From the IMG/VR virus record IMGVR_UViG_3300036820_000641, positions 1 to 37,061 of that record: a stretch of 37,061 nucleotides of DNA. One strand, written 5' to 3'. Position numbers and translations under genes: made by a program. Positions 24,327 to 31,076 of this stretch are shown here, in pieces. The first letter of the stretch is position 1; each line of letters opens with the position of its first letter. Below the pieces are notes generated by a model. The model searched no databases. It saw only the letters and a list, made by a program, of their open reading frames with translations, and had not been told where the DNA came from. The stretch comes from a virus.

Positions 24327-25792
24327 AGGATTCGCACCCGCCCCTTCTTCCCCTTCTTCCCTCTCAGCAGGCGGATCGCGCGCTCGACGGCATCCGGGCC
24401 GTCGTCATGGGAATCGCGGGAGCAGCCGAGCGCCTCGAATTCGTCCATGCACTTCTGAACGTCGGGCGTCCAGTACGAACTGCTCGCCGACGGGAAGTAA
24501 ATTCGGCCCTGCTCGGCCATCGGCGCGAGTGTCGACATGCGCTTCAGCTTGTCGCTGCTGAGATCCTCGGCGGCGACGGCGGGAATCTGCAGATTGCTCT
24601 TCGCGCTTTCCTCATCCACAAGCTGCTTGAGCGCCGTCTGGTAAGCGATGGTCTCGATGCCGAACTTCCGGATACGCGGGAACTCGCGGCACGTCGCGAT
24701 CACGAGCTGCACCTGCTGCTGGATCTTCAGCTTCTTCAGGACCATCCGCAGGATGTAATAGTTGCCGCCGCGCTCGCCGACGACGGCGACAGCCGTATCG
24801 TCATTTTTCGCCTTGAGGCCGATGGCCGGATCGATCGCGGCAACTTCATCCAGCTCGCCCTCGACATCTTCGTCGCGGAAGTACTTCCAGTTGTTATTGC
24901 TGAAAATCTGATCCTCTTCGTTCGCCGGGTTGTTTTGAAACTCGGTTTCGAAGTTGCGGGCGCCAATCTCTTTCTTTTTGGCTTCGAGCCGCGAGAGTGG
25001 CCAGCGTGCGGGCCATAGCGGCTTGCCGTCCTCCTGAATCGCCTTCCAGACGCGCGTGAAGAAAACATCGGTCTGCGCGAGAAGGCGGACCAGCACGGAG
25101 TCGTGATGCAGAATCGTGCCGATCATGAAGAACTTGCCGTCCGGCCCGACGATGTTCAGCACAACGCGCTTCAGCCAGCGTTCCAGCTTGTCGCGGCGAT
25201 CCCGGCTTTCGACCAGCTCGTCATCTTCGATATCGTCGGCAATGACGAGATCGGGCCGGTATTGCTTGTAGCGCATGCCGCGCATGGACTGCCCGCGGCC
25301 GCGCCCAACCACCTTGATGCCGCTCGATGTGACGAACTCACTCTCGGCCCATTTGCGGTTGCCGACGAGATCGCCGAAGTCCTCGCGGATCAGTTCGTTT
25401 TCTTCCAGCTCCTGGCGGATATCGTCAACATTCTGCGCCGCGACCTGGTCGGCCTCGCGGATGATGACGACGAAGTGCCGGAGGCCGTAGCAGATCTGAT
25501 GGAGCGGGAAGGCGAAACTGACGTGGGTGGACTTGGCATGCTCGCGGGGCGCGGCCGCAACCCCGCGATCATGCGCCTGCACCATCTCGATCAGCTCCTC
25601 ATGGAACTCGGCGCCCTGAGCCGAGAAGTAAGGAGCCAGATAGTACCGGCAGAAGAAACCAAAATCGTGCCGCCCGCGCTCGATGCGCTCGGCCTTCGAA
25701 AGCTTGGAGCCGCCCACGCCGCCGACAAGACGCGCGGCGCGCTGCCCGACTTCTTCGGAGGTGATCCCGCGGACTGGGGTACGCTTCTTCAT
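24323..25792 (-). CDS. Terminase large subunit
   Basis: This 489-residue packaging motor has an ATPase domain with an adenine-side segment and a Walker A-like APREHAKST at 81-89, then VVIIREAD, and a Walker B DLVIADD at 181-187 followed by acidic residues. The ARDRRDKLERWL region and FMIGTILHHDSVL fit motif III, the coupling region. The nuclease domain begins near VAAIDPAIGLKAK (~308), the first metal-binding Asp in the RNase H fold, and continues with ETIAYQTALKQ and a C-terminal acidic-Asp region (SHDDGPDAVE). It is similar in layout to Mu gp28-like terminases. ATGA overlap links it to the preceding gene. Confidence is high. Confidence 0.9.
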   Translation of the reverse strand: MKKRTPVRGITSEEVGQRAARLVGGVGGSKLSKAERIERGRHDFGFFCRYYLAPYFSAQGAEFHEELIEMVQAHDRGVAAAPREHAKSTHVSFAFPLHQICYGLRHFVVIIREADQVAAQNVDDIRQELEENELIREDFGDLVGNRKWAESEFVTSSGIKVVGRGRGQSMRGMRYKQYRPDLVIADDIEDDELVESRDRRDKLERWLKRVVLNIVGPDGKFFMIGTILHHDSVLVRLLAQTDVFFTRVWKAIQEDGKPLWPARWPLSRLEAKKKEIGARNFETEFQNNPANEEDQIFSNNNWKYFRDEDVEGELDEVAAIDPAIGLKAKNDDTAVAVVGERGGNYYILRMVLKKLKIQQQVQLVIATCREFPRIRKFGIETIAYQTALKQLVDEESAKSNLQIPAVAAEDLSSDKLKRMSTLAPMAEQGRIYFPSASSSYWTPDVQKCMDEFEALGCSRDSHDDGPDAVERAIRLLRGKKGKKGRVRIL

Positions 25793-26109
25793 TTCGCGAA
25801 CCTGTCCATTGCCGGTCGCCGGGCCAGTTCGGCGCGGAGCGCGTCTATCGTATCGTTGTGCTGGTCGACAACCGTTTGCAGCCGCGCCGCCTCGGCATTC
25901 TTAATGCGGATCAGCTCCGCGACCGGACCGGACGCGCCGCGGTATACGTCTGTGACGATCGGGTTCTCACCGGCGACCATCTCCCTGATGCACTGCAGCT
26001 CCGCTTCCGCATTGAGGTAGGCCTGCGCGAGCGGGCGAATACCATCCATCAGGTTGTCGGCGGGAACGCCGCCGTAAAGGATTTTCTGCGCGACTTCTTT
26101 CGATGTCAT
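25789..26109 (-). CDS. Hypothetical helical protein in packaging operon
   Basis: A 106-residue protein of mostly helical composition: ADNLMDGIRPLAQAYLNAEAEL, then a C-terminal heptad-rich region (AARLQTVVDQHNDTIDALRAELARR) consistent with a short coiled coil. Start and stop both overlap the flanking terminase genes by ATGA junctions. It may be a packaging cofactor in the Mu gp26-28 region. No family motif is visible and no other function is supported. Confidence 0.55.
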   Translation of the reverse strand: MTSKEVAQKILYGGVPADNLMDGIRPLAQAYLNAEAELQCIREMVAGENPIVTDVYRGASGPVAELIRIKNAEAARLQTVVDQHNDTIDALRAELARRPAMDRFAK

Positions 26110-26621
26110 TGGCCGAACTTCTCCGCTACGGATTCAGCCGCCTGCCCGATCGCGGCCGCGTTTTCTTCCATTGCCAGTGCGAGGCCGGGGATCTGGCGCA
26201 TCTCGATCAACAGGAACTCAATCGCGTCGTTCAGCACGCGCGTGGCGACCTTATCGGCGTCGCGACCGGCGAAGTGCTCGCGGGCCAGCTCGGCGATCCG
26301 CTTGGCGATCGCACCGAATGCGTAATACGTCTGGTTGTCGGCGGCGTCTTCGGTGATCAGCTTGAACAGCCGCTTCCGCGCCTCTTCCAGGTCCATCAGC
26401 AGGGTCTGGTTGATCGCGCGGCAGGTGTCCTCGAATTCGCGCAGCTTGGCATCGGCAAGAGCGCGGCGCTGACGCCAGTCGTTCTTCGTCTCCCACTCGT
26501 CCCACGTGGACCCGGCGAATCCCGCATAGACCTTGCGGATCTCCGGCAGCGCCTTCGCCTTGGACCAGCCGCGGGCGTAGAAGCTGTAGACGAAATCGAC
26601 CGCTTTGGCGTCGTATGCCAT
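26106..26621 (-). CDS. Terminase small subunit-like protein (Mu gp27/DUF3486-like)
   Basis: I take ATG 26619-26621 as the start; upstream in-frame residues look non-coding and overlap the previous gene. The 171-residue protein opens with VDFVYSFYARGWSKAKALPE, a DNA-binding helix pattern also seen in small terminase subunits, followed by STWDEWETKNDWRQRRALAD and long charged helices (ARKRLFKLITEDAADNQTY, IAKRIAELAREHF). DUF3486/Mu gp27-like proteins with this layout precede the large terminase, as here. It would recognise packaging sites. The Shine-Dalgarno is weak, and the assignment rests on composition and order. Confidence 0.65.
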   Translation of the reverse strand: MAYDAKAVDFVYSFYARGWSKAKALPEIRKVYAGFAGSTWDEWETKNDWRQRRALADAKLREFEDTCRAINQTLLMDLEEARKRLFKLITEDAADNQTYYAFGAIAKRIAELAREHFAGRDADKVATRVLNDAIEFLLIEMRQIPGLALAMEENAAAIGQAAESVAEKFGQ

Positions 26622-26628
26622 CGGGAGC

Positions 26629-26841
26629 TTATGCCTGAACCGTCCTGTCGTTGATGGAGCGGAGCATCTCCAGCTCAATGCGCGATCGCTCCAATACGAG
26701 CGTCCGTTTCACGCGCTGACATCTGCGCACGAAGAGCAGCTCACGCAGGTGGATGACCAGGCTGTTTGTCTCCAGCCATTTCGGCCATGAGGGAATCAAG
26801 CGCTCGGGAGCGCTGCTCGGTGAGCTGCTCGAGGCGTCCAT
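26629..26841 (-). CDS. Small basic protein overlapping the membrane/coiled-coil gene
   Basis: The reading frame ending TAA at 26629-26631 encodes VIHLRELLFVRRCQRVKRT, followed by LVLERSRIELEMLRS, a basic amphipathic helix pattern that looks genuinely coding. Its start is unclear: the only in-frame ATG close by (26839-26841) lies inside the preceding gene, and residues before ~ETNSL look non-coding. No lipobox or signal peptide is present, so it is not an Rz1-type partner. It sits between the membrane protein and the small terminase gene. Confidence 0.42.
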   Translation of the reverse strand: MDASSSSPSSAPERLIPSWPKWLETNSLVIHLRELLFVRRCQRVKRTLVLERSRIELEMLRSINDRTVQA

Positions 26842-26965
26842 GCAGCAACTGGTTTTCGCGGTAGAGCGTCCGGACCGCATAGAGGAGTCCGAGGCAGGCG
26901 AATATGAGAAGCGCGGTCGCGAGGCCGTAACTTTTTGAGATCGCATCGAACTCACTTACCCCCAC
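26741..26965 (-). CDS. Membrane protein with coiled coil, i-spanin-like
   Basis: With a GTG at 26963-26965 the product has 74 residues: a short N-terminal segment (SEFDAISKSYG), one membrane helix (LATALLIFACLGLLYAVRTL) and a C-terminal coiled-coil-like region (RENQLLHGRLEQLTEQRSRALDSL). This is the topology of Rz-type i-spanins, which span inner membrane and periplasm at lysis. However, no Rz1-like lipoprotein is seen nearby and the endolysin is 9 kb away, so this is only a possibility. The start is uncertain: another in-frame GTG lies a few codons upstream. The stop is followed by the overlapping gene. Confidence 0.5.
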   Translation of the reverse strand: MGVSEFDAISKSYGLATALLIFACLGLLYAVRTLYRENQLLHGRLEQLTEQRSRALDSLMAEMAGDKQPGHPPA

Positions 26966-27245
26966 GCCGCGCACCCTGCCGGACCCTCTCGGCCAGCGAC
27001 AAATCGTTATCCAGCAGATCGTGTTCGCGATTGATTTCGTTGTAGGCGCGGAGCACGCTGACAACGCCTTCGTCGGCTACACGGCGGGAGGTGTCCTGCG
27101 TTCGCGCTTCGTGCCGTCGCAGGAGATTGTTGAGGGCAGCGGCCGCTTCGATGATCAGCTCATCGCGGCGCGTGCGTTCGTCTTCCGGCTTGGCGAAGAT
27201 TTCCTTCTCAAGCCACTCGTCAATTTGTTCGCGCAGACTGGCCAC
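26952..27245 (-). CDS. Hypothetical acidic/basic helical protein, 97 aa
   Basis: The GTG start (27243-27245) is preceded by AAAGGG four bases upstream. The protein is helical and highly charged (REQIDEWLEKEIFAKPEDE, then RRDELIIEAAAALNNLLRRHE). No family was recognised. It is the first gene after the early/late gap and its stop overlaps the membrane protein start region. It may be a small late-operon accessory protein. Nothing supports a catalytic role. Confidence 0.55.
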   Translation of the reverse strand: MASLREQIDEWLEKEIFAKPEDERTRRDELIIEAAAALNNLLRRHEARTQDTSRRVADEGVVSVLRAYNEINREHDLLDNDLSLAERVRQGARRGGK

Positions 27246-27402
27246 GGTGCCCTTTCAGATCGCTTGGCGACGCGCGAAGACAGACAAGCTGATCTGGCGC
27301 GCCGCCATCAACAGGAGTGATGCGATTGAAGCCAGAATGCCAGAGGCGCGGGAAATTGCCTATGCCATTTCGGGCGTTTCGGGCGTTTCGAGTGGAATTA
27401 TT
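27246..27402. other. Gap before the late region, tandem repeats only
   Basis: No gene of usual size. A 17-codon ORF (ATG 27306-27308 to TGA 27255-27257) is present but lacks support. The notable content is a pair of overlapping TTCGGGCGTTTCG repeats listed separately. The region lies between the HTH protein gene and the first late gene, a natural site for a late promoter, although no clear -35/-10 was recognised. Confidence 0.4.
27369..27390. repeat. Two overlapping TTCGGGCGTTTCG repeats
   Basis: Copy one spans 27369-27381 and copy two 27378-27390, overlapping by four bases. A third copy with one extra T lies upstream of the HTH gene at 27662-27675. Because copies flank both ends of a small DNA-binding protein gene, they are candidate operators for it. 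Confidence 0.55.
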
Positions 27403-27651
27403 TTAAAAGGGATTTACTTCGACTTGCGGAGCCCGATTGCGCCCCGCTTCGATCAGCGAATAGAGGCTTTTTTTGTCTACACGCCAACGGCCAACGGGCT
27501 TGAACGCCAGCACGCGATCGTCTTCACACCAGCGGCGCATCGTTTTCTCCGACACTTTGGCGATCCGCGCGGCCGTGAACGTGTCCAGCGATTCGTCCAG
27601 GGGAAGGACGAGGTTGAGTTTGAGCTGGATGGGGACGGGCGGGCGATCCAT
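27403..27651 (-). CDS. Excisionase-type small HTH DNA-binding protein
   Basis: An 82-residue protein whose segment TFTAARIAKVSEKTMRRWCED (~24-44), followed by RVLAFKPVGRWRVDKKSL, is the winged HTH pattern of excisionase/HTH_17 proteins: recognition helix, then the K/R-rich wing with the GRWRVDK turn. It would bind DNA and may govern the early-to-late switch or excision, since it sits exactly at that boundary. Repeats of TTCGGGCGTTTCG flank the gene on both sides and may be its sites. The ATG (27649-27651) has no strong ribosome binding site. The HTH call is fairly secure; the role is inferred from position. Confidence 0.72.
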   Translation of the reverse strand: MDRPPVPIQLKLNLVLPLDESLDTFTAARIAKVSEKTMRRWCEDDRVLAFKPVGRWRVDKKSLYSLIEAGRNRAPQVEVNPF

Positions 27652-27661
27652 ATGGGGAAAG

Positions 27662-27675
27662 TTCGGGCGTTTTCG
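27662..27675. repeat. Third TTCGGGCGTTTTCG repeat copy
   Basis: This copy has an extra T compared with the two downstream copies and lies 11 bp upstream of the HTH gene start codon. The position fits an autoregulatory operator. Confidence 0.5.
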
Positions 27676-27678
27676 GTT

Positions 27679-27792
27679 TTACTCGGGCATCGCTACCAGC
27701 AGCGCGATCGTGAGACCGAAGAGAAGCCAGAGGACCACATCGAGAAAATACCCGGCTATTATGTCAATCCGAAGCTTTTTGTCGTAACCCAT
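27679..27792 (-). CDS. Small single-span membrane protein, 37 aa
   Basis: An ORF too short for usual gene lists: ATG 27790-27792, stop TAA 27679-27681. It encodes a charged N-terminus (MGYDKKLRID), then IIAGYFLDVVLWLLFGLTI and ALLVAM, ending PE: one long membrane helix. AGGAG lies 12 bases before the start, somewhat far. The gene fits neatly between GemA-like and HTH genes, where no other frame is coding-like. It may be a small holin, antiholin or toxin-like membrane peptide; none is proven. Composition argues against a random frame. Confidence 0.55.
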   Translation of the reverse strand: MGYDKKLRIDIIAGYFLDVVLWLLFGLTIALLVAMPE

Positions 27793-27825
27793 AGAGTTCC
27801 AGTACTCCTAACCGTTTAAATCCGC

Positions 27826-28293
27826 TTATTGGTGCAGGCCGTCGCGGCGATTCATCGCTTTGAGAGCCCAAAACACTTTGTTGAAATCGCTCAGCGTCAC
27901 GAGCACCGGCTTGCCGAGCTGGCGCGCAATGAAGCCGGTGAGCGTGGCATCGTCCCACTGACGGAGATCGGCGGCTTCGCGGAGCATCTGCCTCTCGCGA
28001 TCCGTGGCGGGATAGATTGCGTCGGCGCTGGCGTCATGATTCCGGCGTCCATGCGCCGCCTGCGCATCGCGGCGACGCCAGTTCGAATGCGGAGCGGCCT
28101 GATTGCCCCTGATACCGTCGAGCAGCCGGTATGCTTCACCCTTCGTGAGGTCTTTCAGAGAAGTCTTTTTGCAGCCTGCGAGGATGGCCTCGTGAAGCTC
28201 TTCGCGGGAAACCTTGTGTTCGCGCGCCGCGCCGTGGATCGCGCGGAGGAGCGGAGTGTCGATGGGCTGTGAATTGAGACGGGGCGCAGGCAT
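27826..28293 (-). CDS. GemA/Mu gp16-like regulatory protein
   Basis: I use ATG 28291-28293. The 155-residue protein starts with an acid/basic helix region (LLRAIHGAAREHKVSREELHEAI) and GCKKTSLKDLTKGEAYRLL, the N-terminal pattern of DUF1018/GemA proteins (helix, then KTS-KDLT-EA-LL). The C-terminal part, ERQMLREAADLRQWDDATLTGFIARQL, then FNKVFWALKAM, matches the second conserved part. Mu GemA relates to host gene expression and DNA topology. It closes the early region just before the small membrane protein and HTH genes, as gp16 does in Mu. The family call is moderately firm. Confidence 0.72.
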   Translation of the reverse strand: MPAPRLNSQPIDTPLLRAIHGAAREHKVSREELHEAILAGCKKTSLKDLTKGEAYRLLDGIRGNQAAPHSNWRRRDAQAAHGRRNHDASADAIYPATDRERQMLREAADLRQWDDATLTGFIARQLGKPVLVTLSDFNKVFWALKAMNRRDGLHQ

Positions 28294-28298
28294 GGATG

Positions 28299-28424
28299 TT
28301 ATTCCTCCTCTTCCCCGTCCCACTCGAAACAGCAGCAGTCGCAGTCTTTGATTTCACATTCGTGCCGGCCCCAAGGGCCGCTTCGATGTTCTTCGTCGAC
28401 GTGCCCACAGGTGCACGTTTTCAC
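28299..28424 (-). CDS. Cys-rich zinc-binding-like miniprotein, 41 aa
   Basis: The GTG (28422-28424) overlaps the upstream stop (GTGA). The product reads KTCTCGHVDEEHRSGPWGR, then HECEIKDCDCCCFEWDGEEEE, with seven cysteines and several histidines, surely able to hold one or two zinc ions. Cys/His pattern CxCxH...HxC...CxCCC is unusual for a phage of this class. The acidic C-terminus is striking. It lies in the run of small early genes after the Gam-like protein. I do not know the function. The track-length version of this ORF has an extended N-terminus that looks non-coding. Confidence 0.6.
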   Translation of the reverse strand: MKTCTCGHVDEEHRSGPWGRHECEIKDCDCCCFEWDGEEEE

Positions 28425-28627
28425 GCGATGCGCTCCAACGCGATTGGCGCTGTCTCGCTGCCCGCGAGTTTCCCGTCGGGGATCTCGCAGGATTCCACCG
28501 AAAGGCTGTCCGCACCCACGCAGCACAGCCTGCGAAGAGCGAGTCGCATCGACTCTTCGATATCCCTGATATGGCGCACGGTTGGCACGCCGGTCAATTC
28601 AAGAGTTGCTGAAAAACGTACCGTCAT
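28421..28627 (-). CDS. Hypothetical early protein, 68 aa
   Basis: ATG 28625-28627 is preceded by AGGAG seven bases away and overlaps the previous stop (ATGA). The sequence mixes a strand (VRFSATLELTGV), a helix (HIRDIEESMRLALRRLCCVG) and a final strand (SLSVESCEIPDGKL). It has a ferredoxin-like beta-alpha-beta feel, but no family was recognised. It is part of a tightly overlapping chain of small genes between Gam and GemA homologues. Nothing else can be said from the sequence. Confidence 0.58.
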   Translation of the reverse strand: MTVRFSATLELTGVPTVRHIRDIEESMRLALRRLCCVGADSLSVESCEIPDGKLAGSETAPIALERIA

Positions 28628-28875
28628 CTGACCGCTCCTTCTGGGGCGATACACCGCCCTACAAAATCCGCCTGCCTCCAGCCGAGATCCCACGCCCAAG
28701 CCATCCATTCGTTCGCGATTGACTCGATCCCGCCCGCAAAGGGATTCTGATCTCGCGGCTTCTCGCAGCCACGCATCACGGCTCCGAAGTCGGCGGCGTC
28801 GTGCATTTCGGCATCGTGGTCCTTACCGGGAAAGCGCGCCTCGATCGAGGGTCCGGTTTTGATTCGCCCTTTCAT
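28624..28875 (-). CDS. Early protein with ribosome-modulation-factor-like segment, 83 aa
   Basis: ATG 28873-28875 follows AGGAG at seven bases. The middle-to-end segment KPRDQNPFAGGIESIANEW, then MAWAWDLGWRQADF resembles RMF/CrpP-type small proteins (KPR-x-x-NPF, W-x-x-GW). RMF dimerises ribosomes; similar phage-borne proteins are common in Mu-like phages. The N-terminus has MKGRIKTGPSIEARFPGKD and an acidic stretch HDAEMHDAADF, which is not part of RMF, so only part of the protein fits. Function is therefore inferred with caution. Confidence 0.5.
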   Translation of the reverse strand: MKGRIKTGPSIEARFPGKDHDAEMHDAADFGAVMRGCEKPRDQNPFAGGIESIANEWMAWAWDLGWRQADFVGRCIAPEGAVR

Positions 28876-29090
28876 CGGTAGTCTCCTGTGGGAACAAGCT
28901 GCCCGCTCCATTGCGCCAGCGTCCACCGAAGGACGGAACAGCAGCGCGATAGTTCGTCGAGGACTTCAGCCAGCGATTCATTGACGATGCTGCCCGACTT
29001 TCTCTCGCCGGAGGTTGGATCGACAAGTTCATAAGTAGCCACATACACCCGGCAACACTTGTGGACCTCGACCCGAAATGGGATTTTCAC
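28872..29090 (-). CDS. Hypothetical early protein, 72 aa
   Basis: This protein begins with strands (MKIPFRVEVHKCCRVYVATY), then SIVNESLAEVLDELSRCCSV, an amphipathic helix with two Cys pairs (CC and CC), and ends RWTLAQWSGQLVPTGDYR. It overlaps the Gam-like gene end and the next start by ATGA junctions. No family is recognised. The two CC pairs could hold a metal or be incidental. Confidence 0.52.
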   Translation of the reverse strand: MKIPFRVEVHKCCRVYVATYELVDPTSGERKSGSIVNESLAEVLDELSRCCSVLRWTLAQWSGQLVPTGDYR

Positions 29091-29587
29091 GCGGCGTTCT
29101 CCTCTGCCTTTTGCGGATACGTCTCATAGAAGAACGTTTCCGTCTGGTGCATCTTCACGCCGATGGAGCTGAGCGCCCCGTCCGAGAGGTTCGCCTTCTT
29201 CAGCGCTTGTTTGTCCACCTCCTGTTTTGTGCGGATGAAAATTGTCGGGATAACGCCGAGAACCTTCTCCCAATTCCAGCCCTTCAGCAAACGAAGCGAA
29301 GGCGCGGAGATCTTGATACCCGCGCGACCGAACCGCAGCTCGATGGACTTCTTCTTCTTTTCGATCTCCGAGCGGTTGGCCCGGTAATACAGCTCCATCT
29401 GCTCGGCGAGAAGATCGCGCCGTTCGACCAGCACCTTCGTCCGGGCGGCGAATTTCCCCTCTGCCGTGATGATGTCGTTCTGACGGTCCACGTCGGCGCG
29501 CGCCACCTGCGCGTTGATCAGGCCGATCTCGCGCAGTGCGCCGTCGAACTCGCCGAGATTCTGAATGACGGAAAGCGGTTTGTTCAC
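29087..29587 (-). CDS. gam: Gam-like host-nuclease inhibitor
   Basis: The 166-residue protein fits the Mu Gam family (Ku-like DNA-end binder): ALREIGLINAQVARADVDRQ, then an extended helix with GKFAARTKVLVERRDLLAE and YYRANRSEIEKKKKSIELRF, then the strand-loop SLRLLKGWNWEKVLGVIPTIFIR. Gam coats double-stranded ends and protects phage DNA from RecBCD-type nucleases. It follows the MuB-like gene with ATGA overlap, in the same early operon. The GRAGIKISAPSL insert between helix and strand is as in relatives. Length is right. Confidence 0.82.
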   Translation of the reverse strand: MNKPLSVIQNLGEFDGALREIGLINAQVARADVDRQNDIITAEGKFAARTKVLVERRDLLAEQMELYYRANRSEIEKKKKSIELRFGRAGIKISAPSLRLLKGWNWEKVLGVIPTIFIRTKQEVDKQALKKANLSDGALSSIGVKMHQTETFFYETYPQKAEENAA

Positions 29588-30702
29588 GCCGCCCTCCGCG
29601 CTGGAGCTTCACCCGGCAGACTGTCAACGATCTCCCGCGTGATCCGTTCACCGGCCGTCGCGCCGTTCGCATACAGCCGCACCATGGCGCGGATACACAT
29701 GGCGTTGATGACCAGCGGACGTCCGAGCGGCGGCCGGCGTCCCTGACGGAAGCGTTCGAGGAAAGCGGCGAGTCCCGCGGGATCGAAAAGCTTCTCGATG
29801 GACGATCCCGCGCGCTGCAGTTTGAACTGCAGGTATTCGTCAACGGGAACGGGCGGAACTTCCACCGTGCGGATGCGATTGCCGATCTCCGGAAATTCCG
29901 AGAGCTTCGTCTTGAGCGTGGGCAGACCGATGAGGATGATGGCCAGCAGCCGGAAGCGGCCGATCTTCTCCTCGAAGAACGTTTTCAATTGGCGCAGCAC
30001 GGACTGCGAACAGAAGTGCGCGTCGTCGATGTAGAGGACGGCCTTGCGGTCATTCTGCGCGGTGCGAATGTTACGCAGAGCGGTCGAGAGCTGGCGTCCG
30101 CGATCCTCCGCATTGGCCTTGATGCTGATGTCTTCGCCGGAGAGGCCGTAGATGAGCGTGCGGGCAAGATGCTCCGGTGTCAGCTTTTCGCGCGACTTCA
30201 CGTTCGGTTTGCAGATCACCGTGTCTTCGCGATTGCCGTAGACGGCTTCGATGCCGTCCCAGATGGTCGTTTTGCCCGATCCGCTTTCGGCGATGACAGC
30301 GAGGAAGCCGCGCTGCTCGATGGTGTCCTTGATGGCCTGTTCGACGGCGTCGTAGCCGCGGAAGTGCATGACGTCGTCGTCGGTTTCAACGTCGTTGATG
30401 AACGGGTTGGAGCGCAACCCGAAGAGCTGCATTACCGATCTGTCAAGCTGCATGAGGTCAATCTCCTGAAGTGGTTCCGTTTGCGGTTGCGGTCCTTCCC
30501 GGAGCGCGGGGAAATCGATGTGAATTTTGGAGTCGTACGAGAGCGCGTGAATGATCTTGCGCTTGAGTTCCGCGACGGCGACGCGCGCGGGCCATTCGCC
30601 GCGATCCACGAGCCTGTGAATGGCGGTCTTGGAGATCCCGACCATCATTCCGAGACGGCGCGTGGAGACTTTGCGGGAGTCCATTGCCTGCTTGACGGTC
30701 AT
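29584..30702 (-). CDS. MuB-like AAA+ transposition ATPase with N-terminal HTH
   Basis: The 372-residue protein starts with an HTH domain (STRRLGMMVGISKTAIHRLV, ~13-32) and continues with an AAA+ core: Walker A AESGSGKTT at 138-146, Walker B AVLYIDDAHF at 221-230, then FRLLAIILIGLP (sensor-1 region) and EIGNRIRTVEVPP (~265-277) with arginines typical of the arginine finger region. MuB recruits target DNA and activates the transposase. This HTH-plus-AAA layout is also common in MuB homologues of other transposable phages. It is downstream of the transposase gene. The ATG overlaps the previous stop (ATGA). It would act with the transposase at target capture. Confidence 0.85.
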   Translation of the reverse strand: MTVKQAMDSRKVSTRRLGMMVGISKTAIHRLVDRGEWPARVAVAELKRKIIHALSYDSKIHIDFPALREGPQPQTEPLQEIDLMQLDRSVMQLFGLRSNPFINDVETDDDVMHFRGYDAVEQAIKDTIEQRGFLAVIAESGSGKTTIWDGIEAVYGNREDTVICKPNVKSREKLTPEHLARTLIYGLSGEDISIKANAEDRGRQLSTALRNIRTAQNDRKAVLYIDDAHFCSQSVLRQLKTFFEEKIGRFRLLAIILIGLPTLKTKLSEFPEIGNRIRTVEVPPVPVDEYLQFKLQRAGSSIEKLFDPAGLAAFLERFRQGRRPPLGRPLVINAMCIRAMVRLYANGATAGERITREIVDSLPGEAPARRAA

Positions 30703-30917
30703 GGACGGCTCTTTCGGCTTAGACGCTGGAGCGCCTTAGCGCCGCGTTCCAGCATTCGATCATGCTTGACTGCAACTTCAATCCCGATGCGCCAGCTTCT
30801 TTTCACATGGGGAGTCGCCAACGGCCACGGAGCGATTGCCTTTCCGAACGCCTCCATTTCCGCCTGACGAGCGGCCTCATAACCGGCGACGACAGACGCA
30901 ATGAGAACTCTGGGCAT
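30699..30917 (-). CDS. Hypothetical early protein, 72 aa
   Basis: A basic protein that starts with a hydrophobic helix (PRVLIASVVAGYEAARQAE) and continues with SWRIGIEVAVKHDRMLERG and RLSRKSRP. Its stop overlaps the MuB-like start and its ATG directly follows the stop of the 33-residue ORF. No family recognised. A role as a small DNA- or RNA-binding helper is conceivable given the C-terminal charge. Confidence 0.5.
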   Translation of the reverse strand: MPRVLIASVVAGYEAARQAEMEAFGKAIAPWPLATPHVKRSWRIGIEVAVKHDRMLERGAKALQRLSRKSRP

Positions 30918-31019
30918 CTACTCGAAGACCCCCTTGCGCGGGCCGATTGCGTGCAGCTCGTGATGACACTCGCCGATCCGCAGCCAAATAAACAGATTGA
31001 AAATGCACTCGAAAAACAT
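30918..31019 (-). CDS. Small early ORF, 33 aa
   Basis: ATG 31017-31019 to TAG 30918-30920, ending exactly at the next ATG. The Shine-Dalgarno AAGGAGG lies 11 bases upstream, inside the end of the preceding micro-ORF. The sequence starts MFFECIFNLFIWLRIGE, a hydrophobic aromatic stretch, followed by CHHELHAIGPRKGVFE. It could be membrane-associated or hold a metal (Cys/His). Exact operon fit is the main support. Function unknown. Confidence 0.5.
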   Translation of the reverse strand: MFFECIFNLFIWLRIGECHHELHAIGPRKGVFE

Positions 31020-31022
31020 CGC

Positions 31023-31076
31023 TTAAATCGCCTCCTTGGTGACTTTCTGGTAGAACGCGGCGTCCATTGCGTTCAC
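31023..31076 (-). CDS. Micro-ORF, 17 aa, possible leader peptide
   Basis: A GTG overlapping the upstream stop (GTGA) opens 17 codons ending QKVTKEAI and TAA. The last codons carry AAGGAGG, the ribosome binding site for the next ORF. It may act mainly to couple translation. The same KEAI/KEAM ending recurs in two neighbours. Confidence 0.32.
   Translation of the reverse strand: MNAMDAAFYQKVTKEAI

Noticed and set aside
27255-27308. 17-codon ORF in the late-boundary gap
   Set aside because: No good ribosome binding site, no distinctive composition and no operon fit.
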